A DNA stretch of 64,000 bases from contig NZ_MDHN01000045.1 in assembly GCF_001757105.1 (NCBI RefSeq), forward strand, positions 1 through 64,000, read 5' to 3'. Source of the DNA: Alteromonas confluentis (GTDB lineage Bacteria > Pseudomonadota > Gammaproteobacteria > Enterobacterales > Alteromonadaceae). Each line of letters begins with the position of its first letter. The first letter of the stretch is position 1. Position numbers and translations under genes: made by a program. This document shows positions 34,838-44,044 of this stretch, in pieces. Under the pieces are notes generated by a model. The model worked only from the letters and a program-made list of their open reading frames with translations, was not told the origin of the DNA and did no database searches.

Positions 34838-35722
34838 TTAACCAGAAATCAATGCGTGTTTTTTTAGTAGTTCTTCGAGTGCTTTTTGGCTCGCAAGTTC
34901 CGGTAAAACCATCGGTAATCGTAATTCGGCGCTATTTATTAGCCCCATTTTGTATAAAGCCCACTTTGGCATGACAGGATTGGGTTCGATAAACATGCCG
35001 TTATGAAGCGATGCAATACTAGCATTAATTGCACGACATTCCTCTGCATTTCCTGCCAGACCCGCTTCACACATTTTTGAAATGGCGCCAGGTACCACGT
35101 TGGCTGTCACCGAAATAACACCGTGGCCGCCCTGACACAAAAATTCTGCACTGGTACCATCGTCGCCGCTTAACAGCACAAAGTCATCGGGTACTAACGC
35201 CTGAGTAGCTTTAAGACGCTCTAAATTGCCGGTGGCATCTTTCAGACCAACAATTTTCTTGTGAGAAGCCAGTTCTGCAACAGTTTCAGGCAGCATATCG
35301 GCAACGGTACGACCAGGTACGTTATAAAGCAGTACCGGTAAGTCAGTCGCATCGGCAATCGCATTAAAGTGCGCCACCATGCCACGTTGCTGTGGTTTGT
35401 TGTAGTAAGGTACAACGCTGAGGAAACCGTCAATTCCCAGACCCGCCATTTGTTCACTAAGGAAAATAGCTTCGTCGGTGGCGTTTGCACCACTGCCTGC
35501 TATCACCGGGATACGACCCGCAGTAACAGCAACGGTTTGTTTGACTACTTCAATATGTTCTTCAAATGGCAACGTCGCAGATTCACCGGTAGTACCCACT
35601 GAAACAATACCATGTGTGCCCTGCTCGATATGAAACTCTACAAGTTTCTCAAGCGCAGGATAATCTATCTCACCAGTCTGAGTCATTGGTGTGATTAGCG
35701 CAACGTAACTGCCTTTAAACAT
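34838..35722 (-). CDS. dapA: 4-hydroxy-tetrahydrodipicolinate synthase
   Basis: A 294-residue TIM-barrel lyase that condenses pyruvate and aspartate semialdehyde in lysine and diaminopimelate synthesis. The Schiff-base lysine is in KKIVGLKDATGNL and the catalytic tyrosine in LPVLLYNVPGRT; the VGTTGESATL segment is also present. The start at 35722 follows GGGAG and fits the family; an in-frame start at 35749 adds 9 residues without homology. It heads dapA-bamC-purC and is divergent from gcvR, exactly as in E. coli. No lysine riboswitch is seen upstream. Confidence 0.97.
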   Translation of the reverse strand: MFKGSYVALITPMTQTGEIDYPALEKLVEFHIEQGTHGIVSVGTTGESATLPFEEHIEVVKQTVAVTAGRIPVIAGSGANATDEAIFLSEQMAGLGIDGFLSVVPYYNKPQQRGMVAHFNAIADATDLPVLLYNVPGRTVADMLPETVAELASHKKIVGLKDATGNLERLKATQALVPDDFVLLSGDDGTSAEFLCQGGHGVISVTANVVPGAISKMCEAGLAGNAEECRAINASIASLHNGMFIEPNPVMPKWALYKMGLINSAELRLPMVLPELASQKALEELLKKHALISG

Positions 35723-35986
35723 ATTATCTCCCACATTTTGTGAGCGCACATGGTAATGAGGTAAAGGGGTAAAAACAAGTTATCGCGCGGGCTTTTTAGC
35801 AGGAAATCGCCATCGTTATCCTAAATACTGAATATTTTACGAAAGCCGTATTGTAAAACCCATAATATTGATGGTTTTCTGGGCAAGCGTTCATCAACGA
35901 TTCTTTACCACTGCGGACAAGAAACTGGCATCGAAATTTTAGGATGTGTTACCATTCAAATGGTTAACAGAATAATAAGCCACCAC

Positions 35987-36514
35987 ATGAATCATCAACT
36001 CATTGTCACTATTCTTGGTACAGATCGCAGCGGTATTCTCAGTGAAATTGCCGATACGGTTTCCGATGCTCACTGTAATATCCTCGATAGTCGGCAAGCT
36101 ATTTATGGCAAAGAATTTTCACTGACGATGATAATTGAAGGGTCGCATCAAGCTATTACCCGCGCCGAACTGGCTATTCCGCCGGTTTGCCAACGTCTTG
36201 ATTTGCTCTCGATGATGAAGCGTACAAGTCATCATGAAAAACAGAATCTCGACCACCTTTATGATGTTGAATACAGTGGTGTAGACAGTCACGGACTTTT
36301 ACGGTCTGTTACCCGCTTTTTTGCAGAAAGAAATGTGTCTATCAGCGCGTTCAGACAGCGTACATTCACCAATAAGGAAAGTGGTCAGGAAATGATGCGC
36401 TGTAAGTTTATTGTCAACACACCAGATACTCTTGATATTGCCCTTTTGAGACAAGAAGCTGACGAATTGTTTTCTTCCATTGGTCTCACCGGCAGTATTA
36501 CCAGGAAAGATTAA
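35987..36514 (+). CDS. gcvR: Glycine cleavage system transcriptional repressor GcvR
   Basis: A 175-residue protein made of two ACT domains (about residues 5-80 and 90-170), with IVTILGTDRSGILSEIADTV and the second-domain YSGVDSHGLLRSVTRFF. GcvR senses glycine and acts through GcvA on the gcv operon; it does not bind DNA alone. The ATG at 35987 aligns with the family start; an upstream ATG at 35960 would add nine residues and neither codon has a good ribosome site. bcp follows 22 nt after the stop, the gcvR-bcp pair of E. coli. Confidence 0.9.
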   Translation: MNHQLIVTILGTDRSGILSEIADTVSDAHCNILDSRQAIYGKEFSLTMIIEGSHQAITRAELAIPPVCQRLDLLSMMKRTSHHEKQNLDHLYDVEYSGVDSHGLLRSVTRFFAERNVSISAFRQRTFTNKESGQEMMRCKFIVNTPDTLDIALLRQEADELFSSIGLTGSITRKD

Positions 36515-36536
36515 TCCGCTAGATTTAAGGAGCGTT

Positions 36537-37001
36537 ATGAATACCTTGGCGGCCGGCGATAAAGCGCCAGCATTTACTTTACCCGATCAAGACAATAACC
36601 CGGTAAACCTCACTGACTTTGCCGGAAAAAAAGTCTTAGTTTATTTTTACCCTAAGGCGATGACACCCGGTTGTACTGTTCAAGCGCAAAATCTGCGTGA
36701 TAGCAAAACCGCGCTGGATGATAAAAACGTGGTGGTATTAGGAATAAGCCCTGATGCGGTTAAACGTTTGCCAAAATTTATTGAAAAAGAAGGCCTTAAC
36801 TTTACCTTATTGTCTGATGAAGACCACGCCGTTGCAGATGCGTTTGGCGTATGGGGGCCGAAGAAGTTTATGGGCAAGGAATATGATGGCATTCACCGTT
36901 TAAGCTTCCTCATTGATGAACATGGTACGGTTGAACATGTTTTCAATAAGTTTAAGACAAAAGATCACCATCAGGTCGTGTTGGATTACCTCGAAGGTTA
37001 A
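36537..37001 (+). CDS. bcp: Thioredoxin-dependent peroxidase Bcp/PrxQ, single-cysteine form
   Basis: A 154-residue peroxiredoxin that reduces hydrogen and organic peroxides in the cytoplasm. The peroxidatic cysteine is Cys46 in AMTPGCTVQAQNLRD. In E. coli Bcp a resolving cysteine follows five residues later; here that position is Gln51 and no other cysteine exists in the protein. It is therefore a 1-Cys form that must be reduced by an outside thiol. The start at 36537 has TAAGGAG upstream; an in-frame ATG-like start at 36480 overlaps gcvR and is rejected. Confidence 0.93.
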   Translation: MNTLAAGDKAPAFTLPDQDNNPVNLTDFAGKKVLVYFYPKAMTPGCTVQAQNLRDSKTALDDKNVVVLGISPDAVKRLPKFIEKEGLNFTLLSDEDHAVADAFGVWGPKKFMGKEYDGIHRLSFLIDEHGTVEHVFNKFKTKDHHQVVLDYLEG

Positions 37002-37028
37002 ACTTAACTTAACCCTAGTCACATCACA

Positions 37029-37057
37029 AAAATCCCCCGAATTCGGGGGATTTTTTT
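37029..37057. terminator. Terminator between bcp and perM
   Basis: A perfect palindrome AAATCCCCCGAATTCGGGGG-type stem (37029-37053) with flanking A and T runs lies between the convergent genes. Confidence 0.88.
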
Positions 37058-37063
37058 ATGTTT

Positions 37064-38137
37064 TTATTGCTCCGGCAATATCACTTCCGGGCCTGACCAG
37101 GCAGTAATAACGGCTTTCACTAGCGTTGCCAGAGGTATGGCGAAAAACACGCCCCAGAATCCCCACAGACCACCAAAGAAAAGCACCGCAACAATAATGT
37201 AAAGAGGATGCAGGCTCACCGCTTCAGAGAACAATAACGGCACTAACAAGTTACCGTCCAGTGCCTGAATAATACCGTAAGCGATCATCAGGTAATAAAA
37301 GTCCGGGGTTAGCCCCCACTGAAATAAGGCAACGACGGCCACAGGGATGGTTACCACGGCAGCACCAATGTATGGGATCAGTACAGACAAGCCGACTAAA
37401 ACCCCTAGCAGAATTGAATAGCGTAAATCCATTAACGCAAAGGTGACGCAGGACACCGCGCCGACAATAACAATTTCGATTACCTTACCGCGTATGTAGT
37501 TAGCAATCTGTGTGTTCATTTCATGTCCCACCTGGGTGATGAGACGCCGCTCCGCTGGGAGCAGATTGGAGATACTGTCAAGAAAGAACATTTTGTCTTT
37601 GAGCATGAAAAATACCATTAACGGTACCAGTATCATGTATACCAAGAGTGCGGCCACATTGCCCAGCGAACTGACCGATGCAGACAGGACTGTCTGCCCG
37701 AACTCCACCATGTGATCGTTAAACCCTTCCATCATTTGTTGAATTTGATACACCTGAACGTAGTCTGGGTAGCGATCGGGTAAACGCAATATCCACTCCT
37801 GCGCGTTTTGCCAAATGAGCGGCGTTTCCTGAATCAAATTCACGCTTTGCTTACTGATAGTCGGCACTAATCCAACCAATAACAAAATGGTAATCGCCAC
37901 AAAGGCGACCATTACCAAACTACATGCCAGGGTTCTCCCCACCCCCACATTTACCAACCGTGTAACGGGCCAATCAAGCAGGTAGGCAATCACAGCCGCC
38001 ACCAAAACAGGCATAATCAGGCCACCCCAGACAACCAAAACGGTGGCAGATAATAGGATCAAGATGAGCAGCATTGCTGCATCAGGATCGGAGAATTTTC
38101 GGCGGTACCAGCGGCCGAATACACTGAATAAACTCAT
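37064..38137 (-). CDS. perM: AI-2E family transporter PerM
   Basis: A 357-residue membrane protein of the AI-2E/PerM family with about seven to eight hydrophobic segments. The central soluble part (about residues 110-150) and the C-terminal LDGNLLVPLLFSEAVSLHPL and GGLWGFWGVFFAIPLATLVKA are typical. Some members export autoinducer-2 or act as Na+(Li+)/H+ antiporters; the substrate of PerM is not settled. The order gcvR-bcp-perM-bepA is the same as in E. coli, which supports the symbol. Confidence 0.9.
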   Translation of the reverse strand: MSLFSVFGRWYRRKFSDPDAAMLLILILLSATVLVVWGGLIMPVLVAAVIAYLLDWPVTRLVNVGVGRTLACSLVMVAFVAITILLLVGLVPTISKQSVNLIQETPLIWQNAQEWILRLPDRYPDYVQVYQIQQMMEGFNDHMVEFGQTVLSASVSSLGNVAALLVYMILVPLMVFFMLKDKMFFLDSISNLLPAERRLITQVGHEMNTQIANYIRGKVIEIVIVGAVSCVTFALMDLRYSILLGVLVGLSVLIPYIGAAVVTIPVAVVALFQWGLTPDFYYLMIAYGIIQALDGNLLVPLLFSEAVSLHPLYIIVAVLFFGGLWGFWGVFFAIPLATLVKAVITAWSGPEVILPEQ

Positions 38138-38385
38138 AAATTCTGCTCAACAGGAACAAAAAGGAATCGCATCATAGGAGATATCAACCGTCGCCTGCAA
38201 GGGCAGACCATTGATGTTGCACACTAAGTGCGGGATTTATCGCTATATTATACATACCGACTTATAGCATTAACCGGTATTGTACGGCACAATAGTTAAA
38301 TATTGCGATGGATAATTGAAACTTATCTATCCGGTCACCACTCTATGTGTTAACGCTTTGGTGGTACTCTACAGTAAAAGGTTCG

Positions 38386-39849
38386 ATGAGATATTTAGCG
38401 CGCAACGGAATGAAGTTAGGTCTGTTTCTTCTGGCAATGAGTTTTTCAGTTATTGCACAGGAGAGTAAATTCAATGATCGTAATGCCCTGCCTGAGATTG
38501 GCGTGGTAGCCTCTGACGTTCTTTCTTTAGATAAAGAGATGCTGATTGGTGATGCGGTTATGCGACAAATGCGTGGCGGCGCCCCTGTTATAGGCGATCC
38601 TGTACTTGATGAATATCTACAGGATTTAGGTAATCGTCTGGTTATTGAAGCCGAGAACACGAAATTTCCATTCGAATTCTTTTGGGTGAATAACGACGCC
38701 ATCAACGCTTTTGCCTTTTACGGCGGTCATATCGGTGTACATACCGGTCTCATTCACAATGCGAAGAATGAAAGCGAACTGGCTTCTGTTTTGGCCCACG
38801 AAATTTCACACGTTACCCAACGTCACCTTGCCAGACATATTCAAGCCCAACAGCGGGCTGCGCCAATTGCCATTGCGAGTATGCTTGGCGGTGTGTTGTT
38901 AGCCATGGCCGACCCGCAAGCAGGCATGGCAGCAATTTCTGCTGGGCAAGCCACGTCAGCGCAGATGTCTATCGACTATACCCGTTCCAATGAGCAGGAA
39001 GCTGACCGTATTGGCATAGGAATGTTAGCCCGCGCCGGTTTTGATCCAGAAGCGGCTGCTACATTTTTCCAAACCTTAACGGCGCAGTACCGCATGGTAT
39101 CCAGACCGCCTGCACGATTAATGTCTCACCCACTCACCGAAACCCGGGTTGCCGATGCGCGAGCCCGAGCAAGGGACTTTCCTCGAGTACACATACGCGA
39201 AAGCCTCTCATTTCATTTAGCCAAAGCGCGCGTCATGTCTCGTTACACGTTCGATAAAAACTACAGCTTGGATTACTATCAAGACGTAGTGCGCAAAAAA
39301 GACTACGTGATGAAAGAAGCCGCTGAATACGGCCTTGCTCTCGCCTACCTGCGAAATGAAAAGGTGGTAGAAGCGAAAGAAATTATCGATACGTTACTGG
39401 CGGCTAACCCGGAAAACCTGTTTTATCTTGATGCAGCAACGGATATTTCGCTGGCACAACACAAAGCCGATGAAGCCGTGGCAAGGTTAAAACCTCATCT
39501 TGCACGCACGCCGCGTAATCAAGTACTCGCACTAAATCAGGCGAATGCGATGATTGCCGCCGGCGACAATGATGACGCCATTATTATTTTAAAAGACTTC
39601 CTGCTGGTACACCCAGACTACGAAATTGCGTATCAATTGCTGACAGAAGCTTATAAAAATGAGAAAGACTTTCAAGGTATGCATCAAAGCAAAGCTGAGT
39701 TGATGGTATTGAATGGCGCTTATAAGCCGGCCATTGATGAATTGCAGTTTGCTTACAATTTTACTGCTGATAAACACCTTGCAAAGCAACGGATACGCGC
39801 CCGCATCAAACAGCTACGAGAACAACAAGAACGGCTAGAGCGCTTGTAG
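38386..39849 (+). CDS. bepA: Beta-barrel assembly-enhancing protease BepA
   Basis: A 487-residue periplasmic M48 zinc metalloprotease with TPR repeats, the same length as E. coli BepA. It degrades or rescues stalled outer-membrane proteins such as LptD. A signal peptide of about 25 residues ends in SVIAQ. The zinc motif HEISH lies at residues 138-142, with the third ligand in SNEQEADRIG. TPR repeats fill about residues 300-480. The start at 38386 has AAAGG upstream and gives the family length; the in-frame start at 38347 is rejected. It faces a TlpA-like gene end to end (1-nt gap). Confidence 0.95.
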   Translation: MRYLARNGMKLGLFLLAMSFSVIAQESKFNDRNALPEIGVVASDVLSLDKEMLIGDAVMRQMRGGAPVIGDPVLDEYLQDLGNRLVIEAENTKFPFEFFWVNNDAINAFAFYGGHIGVHTGLIHNAKNESELASVLAHEISHVTQRHLARHIQAQQRAAPIAIASMLGGVLLAMADPQAGMAAISAGQATSAQMSIDYTRSNEQEADRIGIGMLARAGFDPEAAATFFQTLTAQYRMVSRPPARLMSHPLTETRVADARARARDFPRVHIRESLSFHLAKARVMSRYTFDKNYSLDYYQDVVRKKDYVMKEAAEYGLALAYLRNEKVVEAKEIIDTLLAANPENLFYLDAATDISLAQHKADEAVARLKPHLARTPRNQVLALNQANAMIAAGDNDDAIIILKDFLLVHPDYEIAYQLLTEAYKNEKDFQGMHQSKAELMVLNGAYKPAIDELQFAYNFTADKHLAKQRIRARIKQLREQQERLERL

Positions 39850-39850
39850 C

Positions 39851-40378
39851 TTAGTGCTCGTCTGCAGAGTGCGCGCCCTCAACTTCTTGCCTTAAGTGAT
39901 TTAGCCGCTCGCGCAGGGCCGTTTCGGTTTGCTCCCCGTAAAGCGTTTGGGCTACCTCACCCGAAGGCGATATGAGGTAGGTAGCAGGTAAATAGCCAGG
40001 GAAAGCCATAGGTAGCGTAAAGTCGTCGCTAGTATTTAACACGTCGAATTCAACGTTTAAATCATTCACCAATTGCTGCAGTGCTTGTTGACTCCCCCCG
40101 TCATAACTCACACCAATAATCTGTACGTCATTTTCAAGAGAACGATACAGCCTATTGAGGGCCGGTATTTCGCGTAAACAAGGCGCACACCAGGGAGCAA
40201 AGAAATTCACCACTTTCCAATTTTCGCTTTGCCAACGGATCGGCTCTCCCGTTAGGGTTTTAGCATCAGCCTGCATAGAATGATTAACCACAATACCTGC
40301 CGTCATCGCCAACAGGCAAAGGAAGGCAACCACAAATAAAAAAACCGTTTTTTTTACGCTATTTTTGTTTTCGGTCAT
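39851..40378 (-). CDS. TlpA-like membrane-anchored thioredoxin
   Basis: A 175-residue protein with an N-terminal membrane anchor (about residues 11-32) and a periplasmic thioredoxin fold. The redox motif is WCAPC at residues 63-67, as in TlpA/ResA/DsbE proteins. The cis-proline region is GYLPATYLISPSGEV. It probably reduces periplasmic disulfides, perhaps in cytochrome c maturation or repair, but no such genes are near. The ATG at 40378 places the anchor at the N-terminus; an upstream start at 40447 would add 23 unlikely residues and overlap the divergent gene. Confidence 0.88.
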   Translation of the reverse strand: MTENKNSVKKTVFLFVVAFLCLLAMTAGIVVNHSMQADAKTLTGEPIRWQSENWKVVNFFAPWCAPCLREIPALNRLYRSLENDVQIIGVSYDGGSQQALQQLVNDLNVEFDVLNTSDDFTLPMAFPGYLPATYLISPSGEVAQTLYGEQTETALRERLNHLRQEVEGAHSADEH

Positions 40379-40446
40379 GTGAATATCCAACCTATCCTTG
40401 CTAGAATTCCTGATAACGAAACTATAACACAAACAAAGTGATGCCA

Positions 40447-40800
40447 ATGTCTACCATTCAGATCCTTCACAATCCGCGCTGTTCCAAAAGCCGTCAAACT
40501 CTGACTTTATTACAGGAGAATGGCATTGAGCCAGAGGTCATTGAATACCTCAAAAATCCCCTCAGCAAAACTGAACTTGAAGCGTTGGCGGAAAAACTGG
40601 GCGTAAATTCTCCCCTTGAAATGATGCGCACTAAAGAAGCTGAATTCAAAGAACAGGGCCTCAAAGCAACGGATATCACAGCAGACCAGCTTTTTTCTGC
40701 GATGGCAGATACGCCTAAGTTGTTAGAACGGCCAGTAGTGATCAATGGTAATAAAGCCCGCATTGGTCGTCCCCCTGAAGCTGTGCTGGAAATTCTCTAA
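40447..40800 (+). CDS. yfgD: ArsC-family reductase YfgD
   Basis: A 117-residue ArsC/Spx-fold protein. The cysteine that would attack arsenate is Cys12 in HNPRCSKSRQT, and the C-terminal RPVVINGNKARIGRPPEAVLEI is shared with YfgD. ArsC proteins reduce arsenate with glutathione and glutaredoxin, but no ars genes are nearby and YfgD itself is poorly characterised. Three close start codons exist (GTG 40438, ATG 40441, ATG 40447); 40447 fits the family. It overlaps wrbA by one base (TAATG). Confidence 0.9.
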   Translation: MSTIQILHNPRCSKSRQTLTLLQENGIEPEVIEYLKNPLSKTELEALAEKLGVNSPLEMMRTKEAEFKEQGLKATDITADQLFSAMADTPKLLERPVVINGNKARIGRPPEAVLEIL

Positions 40801-41387
40801 TGACAAAAATTCTGGTGCTGTATTATTCCCGGAACGGTAGCACTAAATTGCTCGCCAACCAGATAGCGAAAGGCGTAGAAAGCACCGGTGCCGAGGCCAT
40901 GCTACGCACTGTTCCGCCGATACCTGATTATTTGTCGACCCAACCTGCAGTACCCGAGTCTGGTGCGCCTTTTGTGAGTCAGCAAGATCTCAGCAACTGT
41001 GATGGGTTGGCACTGGGCAGCCCTACCCGCTTTGGCAATATGGCTGCACCGTTAAAGCACTTTCTCGACAGTACCAGTCAGGCATGGCTGAAAGGCACAC
41101 TTATTAATAAGCCCGGTTGTGTTTTTACTTCCACCGGCAGCATGCACGGTGGACAGGAAACCACCCTGCTTACCATGATGCTACCTTTGTTGCATCACGG
41201 CATGGTGTTGTGTGGTTTACCGTACTCTGAAGCCGCTCTCCATGACACAGAAACCGGTGGCTCTCCCTACGGCGCAACACATGTAGCGACCAATCACCAA
41301 CAAGCCTTGTCAGAACATGAAAAACAACTGGCATTCGCACAGGGTAAAAGGCTAGCCCTACTTGCGAATCAATTGAAAGGAAGTTAG
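40800..41387 (+). CDS. wrbA: WrbA-family NAD(P)H:quinone oxidoreductase
   Basis: A 195-residue flavodoxin-fold protein. FMN-binding segments are YYSRNGSTKLLA (phosphate loop), GSPTRFGNMAAPLKHFLDST and FTSTGSMHGGQETT. These enzymes perform two-electron reduction of quinones and limit redox cycling. It is coupled to yfgD by a one-base overlap and followed 2 nt later by a DUF2069 gene, a trio that recurs in gammaproteobacteria near bepA and perM. The symbol follows family level only. Confidence 0.88.
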   Translation: MTKILVLYYSRNGSTKLLANQIAKGVESTGAEAMLRTVPPIPDYLSTQPAVPESGAPFVSQQDLSNCDGLALGSPTRFGNMAAPLKHFLDSTSQAWLKGTLINKPGCVFTSTGSMHGGQETTLLTMMLPLLHHGMVLCGLPYSEAALHDTETGGSPYGATHVATNHQQALSEHEKQLAFAQGKRLALLANQLKGS

Positions 41388-41389
41388 CC

Positions 41390-41818
41390 ATGGCACCTAT
41401 GTCATCGAAAACCCGGACATTTCGCTACCTTGCGTTAAGCTGTCACTTAATGCTGCTGGCTTGGGTAACACTGTGGCAGTTCACGCTGGTTAATGAACGG
41501 GTATACAGCACAACATTCATTGCCATTGTATATATTCTGCCTTTATTGCTGCCGCTGCGCGGTGTAATTGCAGGCAAACCCTACACCCATGCCTGGGCCA
41601 ACTTCATTGTCCTATTCTATGTCATTCATGGGTTCACTGCGGGTTACGCGGCACCAGATGAGCTCGCCTACGCGGTAATCGAACTGGTACTCGCCACCGG
41701 TATGTTTATTGGTTGCAGTGCCTTTGCCCGTATGCGAGGCCGCGAGTTAGGAATGGGTTTGAAGAAATTAAAAGATGTGATGCAGGAAGAAAAAGACCGT
41801 TTCGAAAACCACTCTTAA
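41390..41818 (+). CDS. DUF2069 membrane protein
   Basis: A 142-residue inner-membrane protein with four hydrophobic segments (about residues 12-30, 40-58, 65-85 and 92-112) and a basic C-terminal tail of about 30 residues. It matches the DUF2069 layout, including ILPLLLPLRGVIAGKPYTHAWANF. No function is established. It is 2 nt behind wrbA and overlaps the end of the convergent hda gene by 4 nt, so no terminator separates the two. Confidence 0.85.
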   Translation: MAPMSSKTRTFRYLALSCHLMLLAWVTLWQFTLVNERVYSTTFIAIVYILPLLLPLRGVIAGKPYTHAWANFIVLFYVIHGFTAGYAAPDELAYAVIELVLATGMFIGCSAFARMRGRELGMGLKKLKDVMQEEKDRFENHS

Positions 41819-42555
41819 TTTTCTATTCCCAGCTCTCGTTTTATCATCGCAACCGAGAGCTTTTTCTGCTCCTGCAAAGAGCGGGTATCTAATCTCGCCA
41901 GCAAATTCATCAGCGTAGGTAAATCACGCTCACAATGGTTCATTAAGAACATTAACGCTTGTTTTGAGAAGCCCATTCCACGTTGTGCGGCACGATGTTT
42001 CAAAATGGCCAAGCGATTGTCGTCACTCAGTGCGTGGAGTTGATACGTTATACCCCAGCTTAGTCTCGAACGTAAATCAGGTAATTGAAAGGCAGGATGA
42101 TTCGGGCCCATGGCCGAAGCCCACAATAAAACCGATGTGTGATGATCGACCACCCGGTTGATAAAGTGGAATAACGCCTCTTCCCATTCGGCAATACCCG
42201 CAATGGCATCAATATTGTCGAGACACACATAAGGTAATAGCTCTAAGCCATCGAAGATAATTGGCGTCCACTCTTTGTGATCACGGAGGTTAAGATAGAT
42301 ATGCGATGTGTTACGTGCAGCAAGCTGATGACAAACCGCATAAAGCAAGTGGCTTTTTCCTTTACCATGCGCACCAATGATGCCTACCGCAGCGAGAGGA
42401 TTATTATCAAGGGAACTGAAAGCCGGGTTAATGCGCCATTCACTACCGCTTTGACTCAAAGCTCTAAGAAAATCTGCCAGGTCCTGATTATCACCGCCGA
42501 CATAACTTCCGAACGTTTCATCTACGGGCAGAGAGACTGGAAGCGGTAACTGCAT
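41815..42555 (-). CDS. hda: DnaA regulatory inactivator Hda
   Basis: A 246-residue AAA+ protein related to DnaA that, with the DNA-loaded sliding clamp, promotes ATP hydrolysis by DnaA and so prevents over-initiation. The clamp-binding motif QLPLP lies at residues 2-6 when translation starts at 42555, matching the position of QLSLP in E. coli Hda; this decides the start over an in-frame codon at 42612. Walker A is GAHGKGKSHLL and the sensor region includes DLRSRLSWGITY. It begins 7 nt after the DUF2066 gene. Confidence 0.94.
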   Translation of the reverse strand: MQLPLPVSLPVDETFGSYVGGDNQDLADFLRALSQSGSEWRINPAFSSLDNNPLAAVGIIGAHGKGKSHLLYAVCHQLAARNTSHIYLNLRDHKEWTPIIFDGLELLPYVCLDNIDAIAGIAEWEEALFHFINRVVDHHTSVLLWASAMGPNHPAFQLPDLRSRLSWGITYQLHALSDDNRLAILKHRAAQRGMGFSKQALMFLMNHCERDLPTLMNLLARLDTRSLQEQKKLSVAMIKRELGIEN

Positions 42556-42562
42556 AGCGGAC

Positions 42563-43834
42563 TTATTCGTTCCAGTAGAAATTCTGCCCTTCCAATCTAT
42601 TTCCTGCCGCATCTGTAACAGGTTTTAGTCTGGAGTCGAGCTTGATGACTTTGTAAAAGTCATCTGGCCGGGACCGTAAGGTCAGTGAAAATGTGGCAAC
42701 AGAGCCTTCTTGTTCAATCAAAGAAACGGCTTTCACGATACTCATTTGCGCCATGTACTCTCGTGCATGCACATACTTTTCTAATGAGTCCACATTGGCG
42801 ACCGAAATAGTCAGCAGATCTTCGGTAATGTTCTCTTCAGTGGTGTTTACCGAAAAATGCTTGCCGAGAAAATCGCTGTAATCTTCCAGAAAAAGCGCGG
42901 CCAGTTCTGCCGGGTCATCTGCGTATACGCTGCCAAAATTGATATCAGTATTGTCGATAACTACCCAATCCAATGCGTAAGCGCCATCCTGACTCTGATT
43001 CCCCATTTCCTCAAATTCGCTGCGGGAAAATGCTGGCGCTTTTGACGCCTGTACCAAATCGTCGACCAAATACGTATTTAAGTCTTGTAAACCGTTATTG
43101 GAAAAAGCGGGGCGATAACTGTCATATTTGAGTTTTCTGACCTGTTCCTGGGTCTTTTTTGCTTCTTCGATATCAGGAACGGCATTTTCTTCTACTTTAT
43201 AAAGACGTGCCCCTACAATGTAGTCTGGCTGGTAACGCGCTGATGCTTCTTTGAGACTAACGGCAAACCGCCCCCATACATCGTAAACACTAATACTTAA
43301 GCTATCATCAAGGTCCATTAACGGGAACACCACCGGCACACCGCGCTCCGTGGCGACTTCACGTAATGCTTCAGTAATGTCGTTGGCAGTACCGTCACTG
43401 ATAATCTCGCGATTTGAATTATCATCCTGGGTTGCCAACCATATAAGGGTATCTGGGCGACGCTGGCCCCAGATGGGTAATCCAGCCTCACGCAATTCCT
43501 GAGTAACGGTTTGCGAATCAAATTCGCCCACATAAAACAGTTCGCCGTTATTCATTTCGAATCGATAGGCCCGCAAGTAGCGTTGTGGCTCGGATAGCAT
43601 AGTTCTCACCGATGCCTGTTTCAGCGCATCCCTTTGACCGGTAATTTTCACAACCACTTGTTCAAGGGCGGTTCTCGTTGCAGCGCGCTGCGTGCGGGAA
43701 GATTGATTTTCCACTGCCACACTGGCTTCGTTGACGGATACGGTTGTACTGGCAATACAACTCACACTAGCCACTGAGGTAAAGACCAATACGCAGGCTG
43801 GAATAAAGCGAAGAATAATACGTTGAAAAAACAT
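42563..43834 (-). CDS. DUF2066 family exported protein
   Basis: A 423-residue protein with an N-terminal hydrophobic signal of about 28 residues (a cysteine near position 26 could be a lipid site, but the context SVSCIAS is not ideal). The conserved opening TTVSVNEASVAVENQSSRTQRAATRTALEQVVVKITG is the DUF2066 signature seen next to hda and purM in other gammaproteobacteria. No function is known; a periplasmic or envelope role is inferred from the signal. It is co-directional with hda and divergent from purM. Confidence 0.85.
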   Translation of the reverse strand: MFFQRIILRFIPACVLVFTSVASVSCIASTTVSVNEASVAVENQSSRTQRAATRTALEQVVVKITGQRDALKQASVRTMLSEPQRYLRAYRFEMNNGELFYVGEFDSQTVTQELREAGLPIWGQRRPDTLIWLATQDDNSNREIISDGTANDITEALREVATERGVPVVFPLMDLDDSLSISVYDVWGRFAVSLKEASARYQPDYIVGARLYKVEENAVPDIEEAKKTQEQVRKLKYDSYRPAFSNNGLQDLNTYLVDDLVQASKAPAFSRSEFEEMGNQSQDGAYALDWVVIDNTDINFGSVYADDPAELAALFLEDYSDFLGKHFSVNTTEENITEDLLTISVANVDSLEKYVHAREYMAQMSIVKAVSLIEQEGSVATFSLTLRSRPDDFYKVIKLDSRLKPVTDAAGNRLEGQNFYWNE

Positions 43835-44044
43835 GAAGATTTAGCGTCGCTCCGGGAAAGTGAAAGCTCATGAACTAAAGAAATCGTATTGTGAGTTATT
43901 TGACAGAATTTTTCACCACTAAAATGTAAAACTTTGACAGCAACTGGTTTTGCCACAACAATTTCGTAACCCGTCGCTGTTGGACTTACCGCAACTTGCT
44001 GGTAGAATCCGCGTCTTTCAAACCACCGCACCAGGGCCATACTC

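Noticed and set aside
35723..35986. Possible lysine riboswitch or regulatory RNA before dapA
   Set aside because: The gap to gcvR shows no conserved lysine-riboswitch elements and no strong hairpin.
43935..43950. PurR-like box upstream of purM (CAGCAACTGGTTTTGC)
   Set aside because: Only about 9 of 16 positions agree with the PurR consensus and the CG centre is lost; not enough to call.
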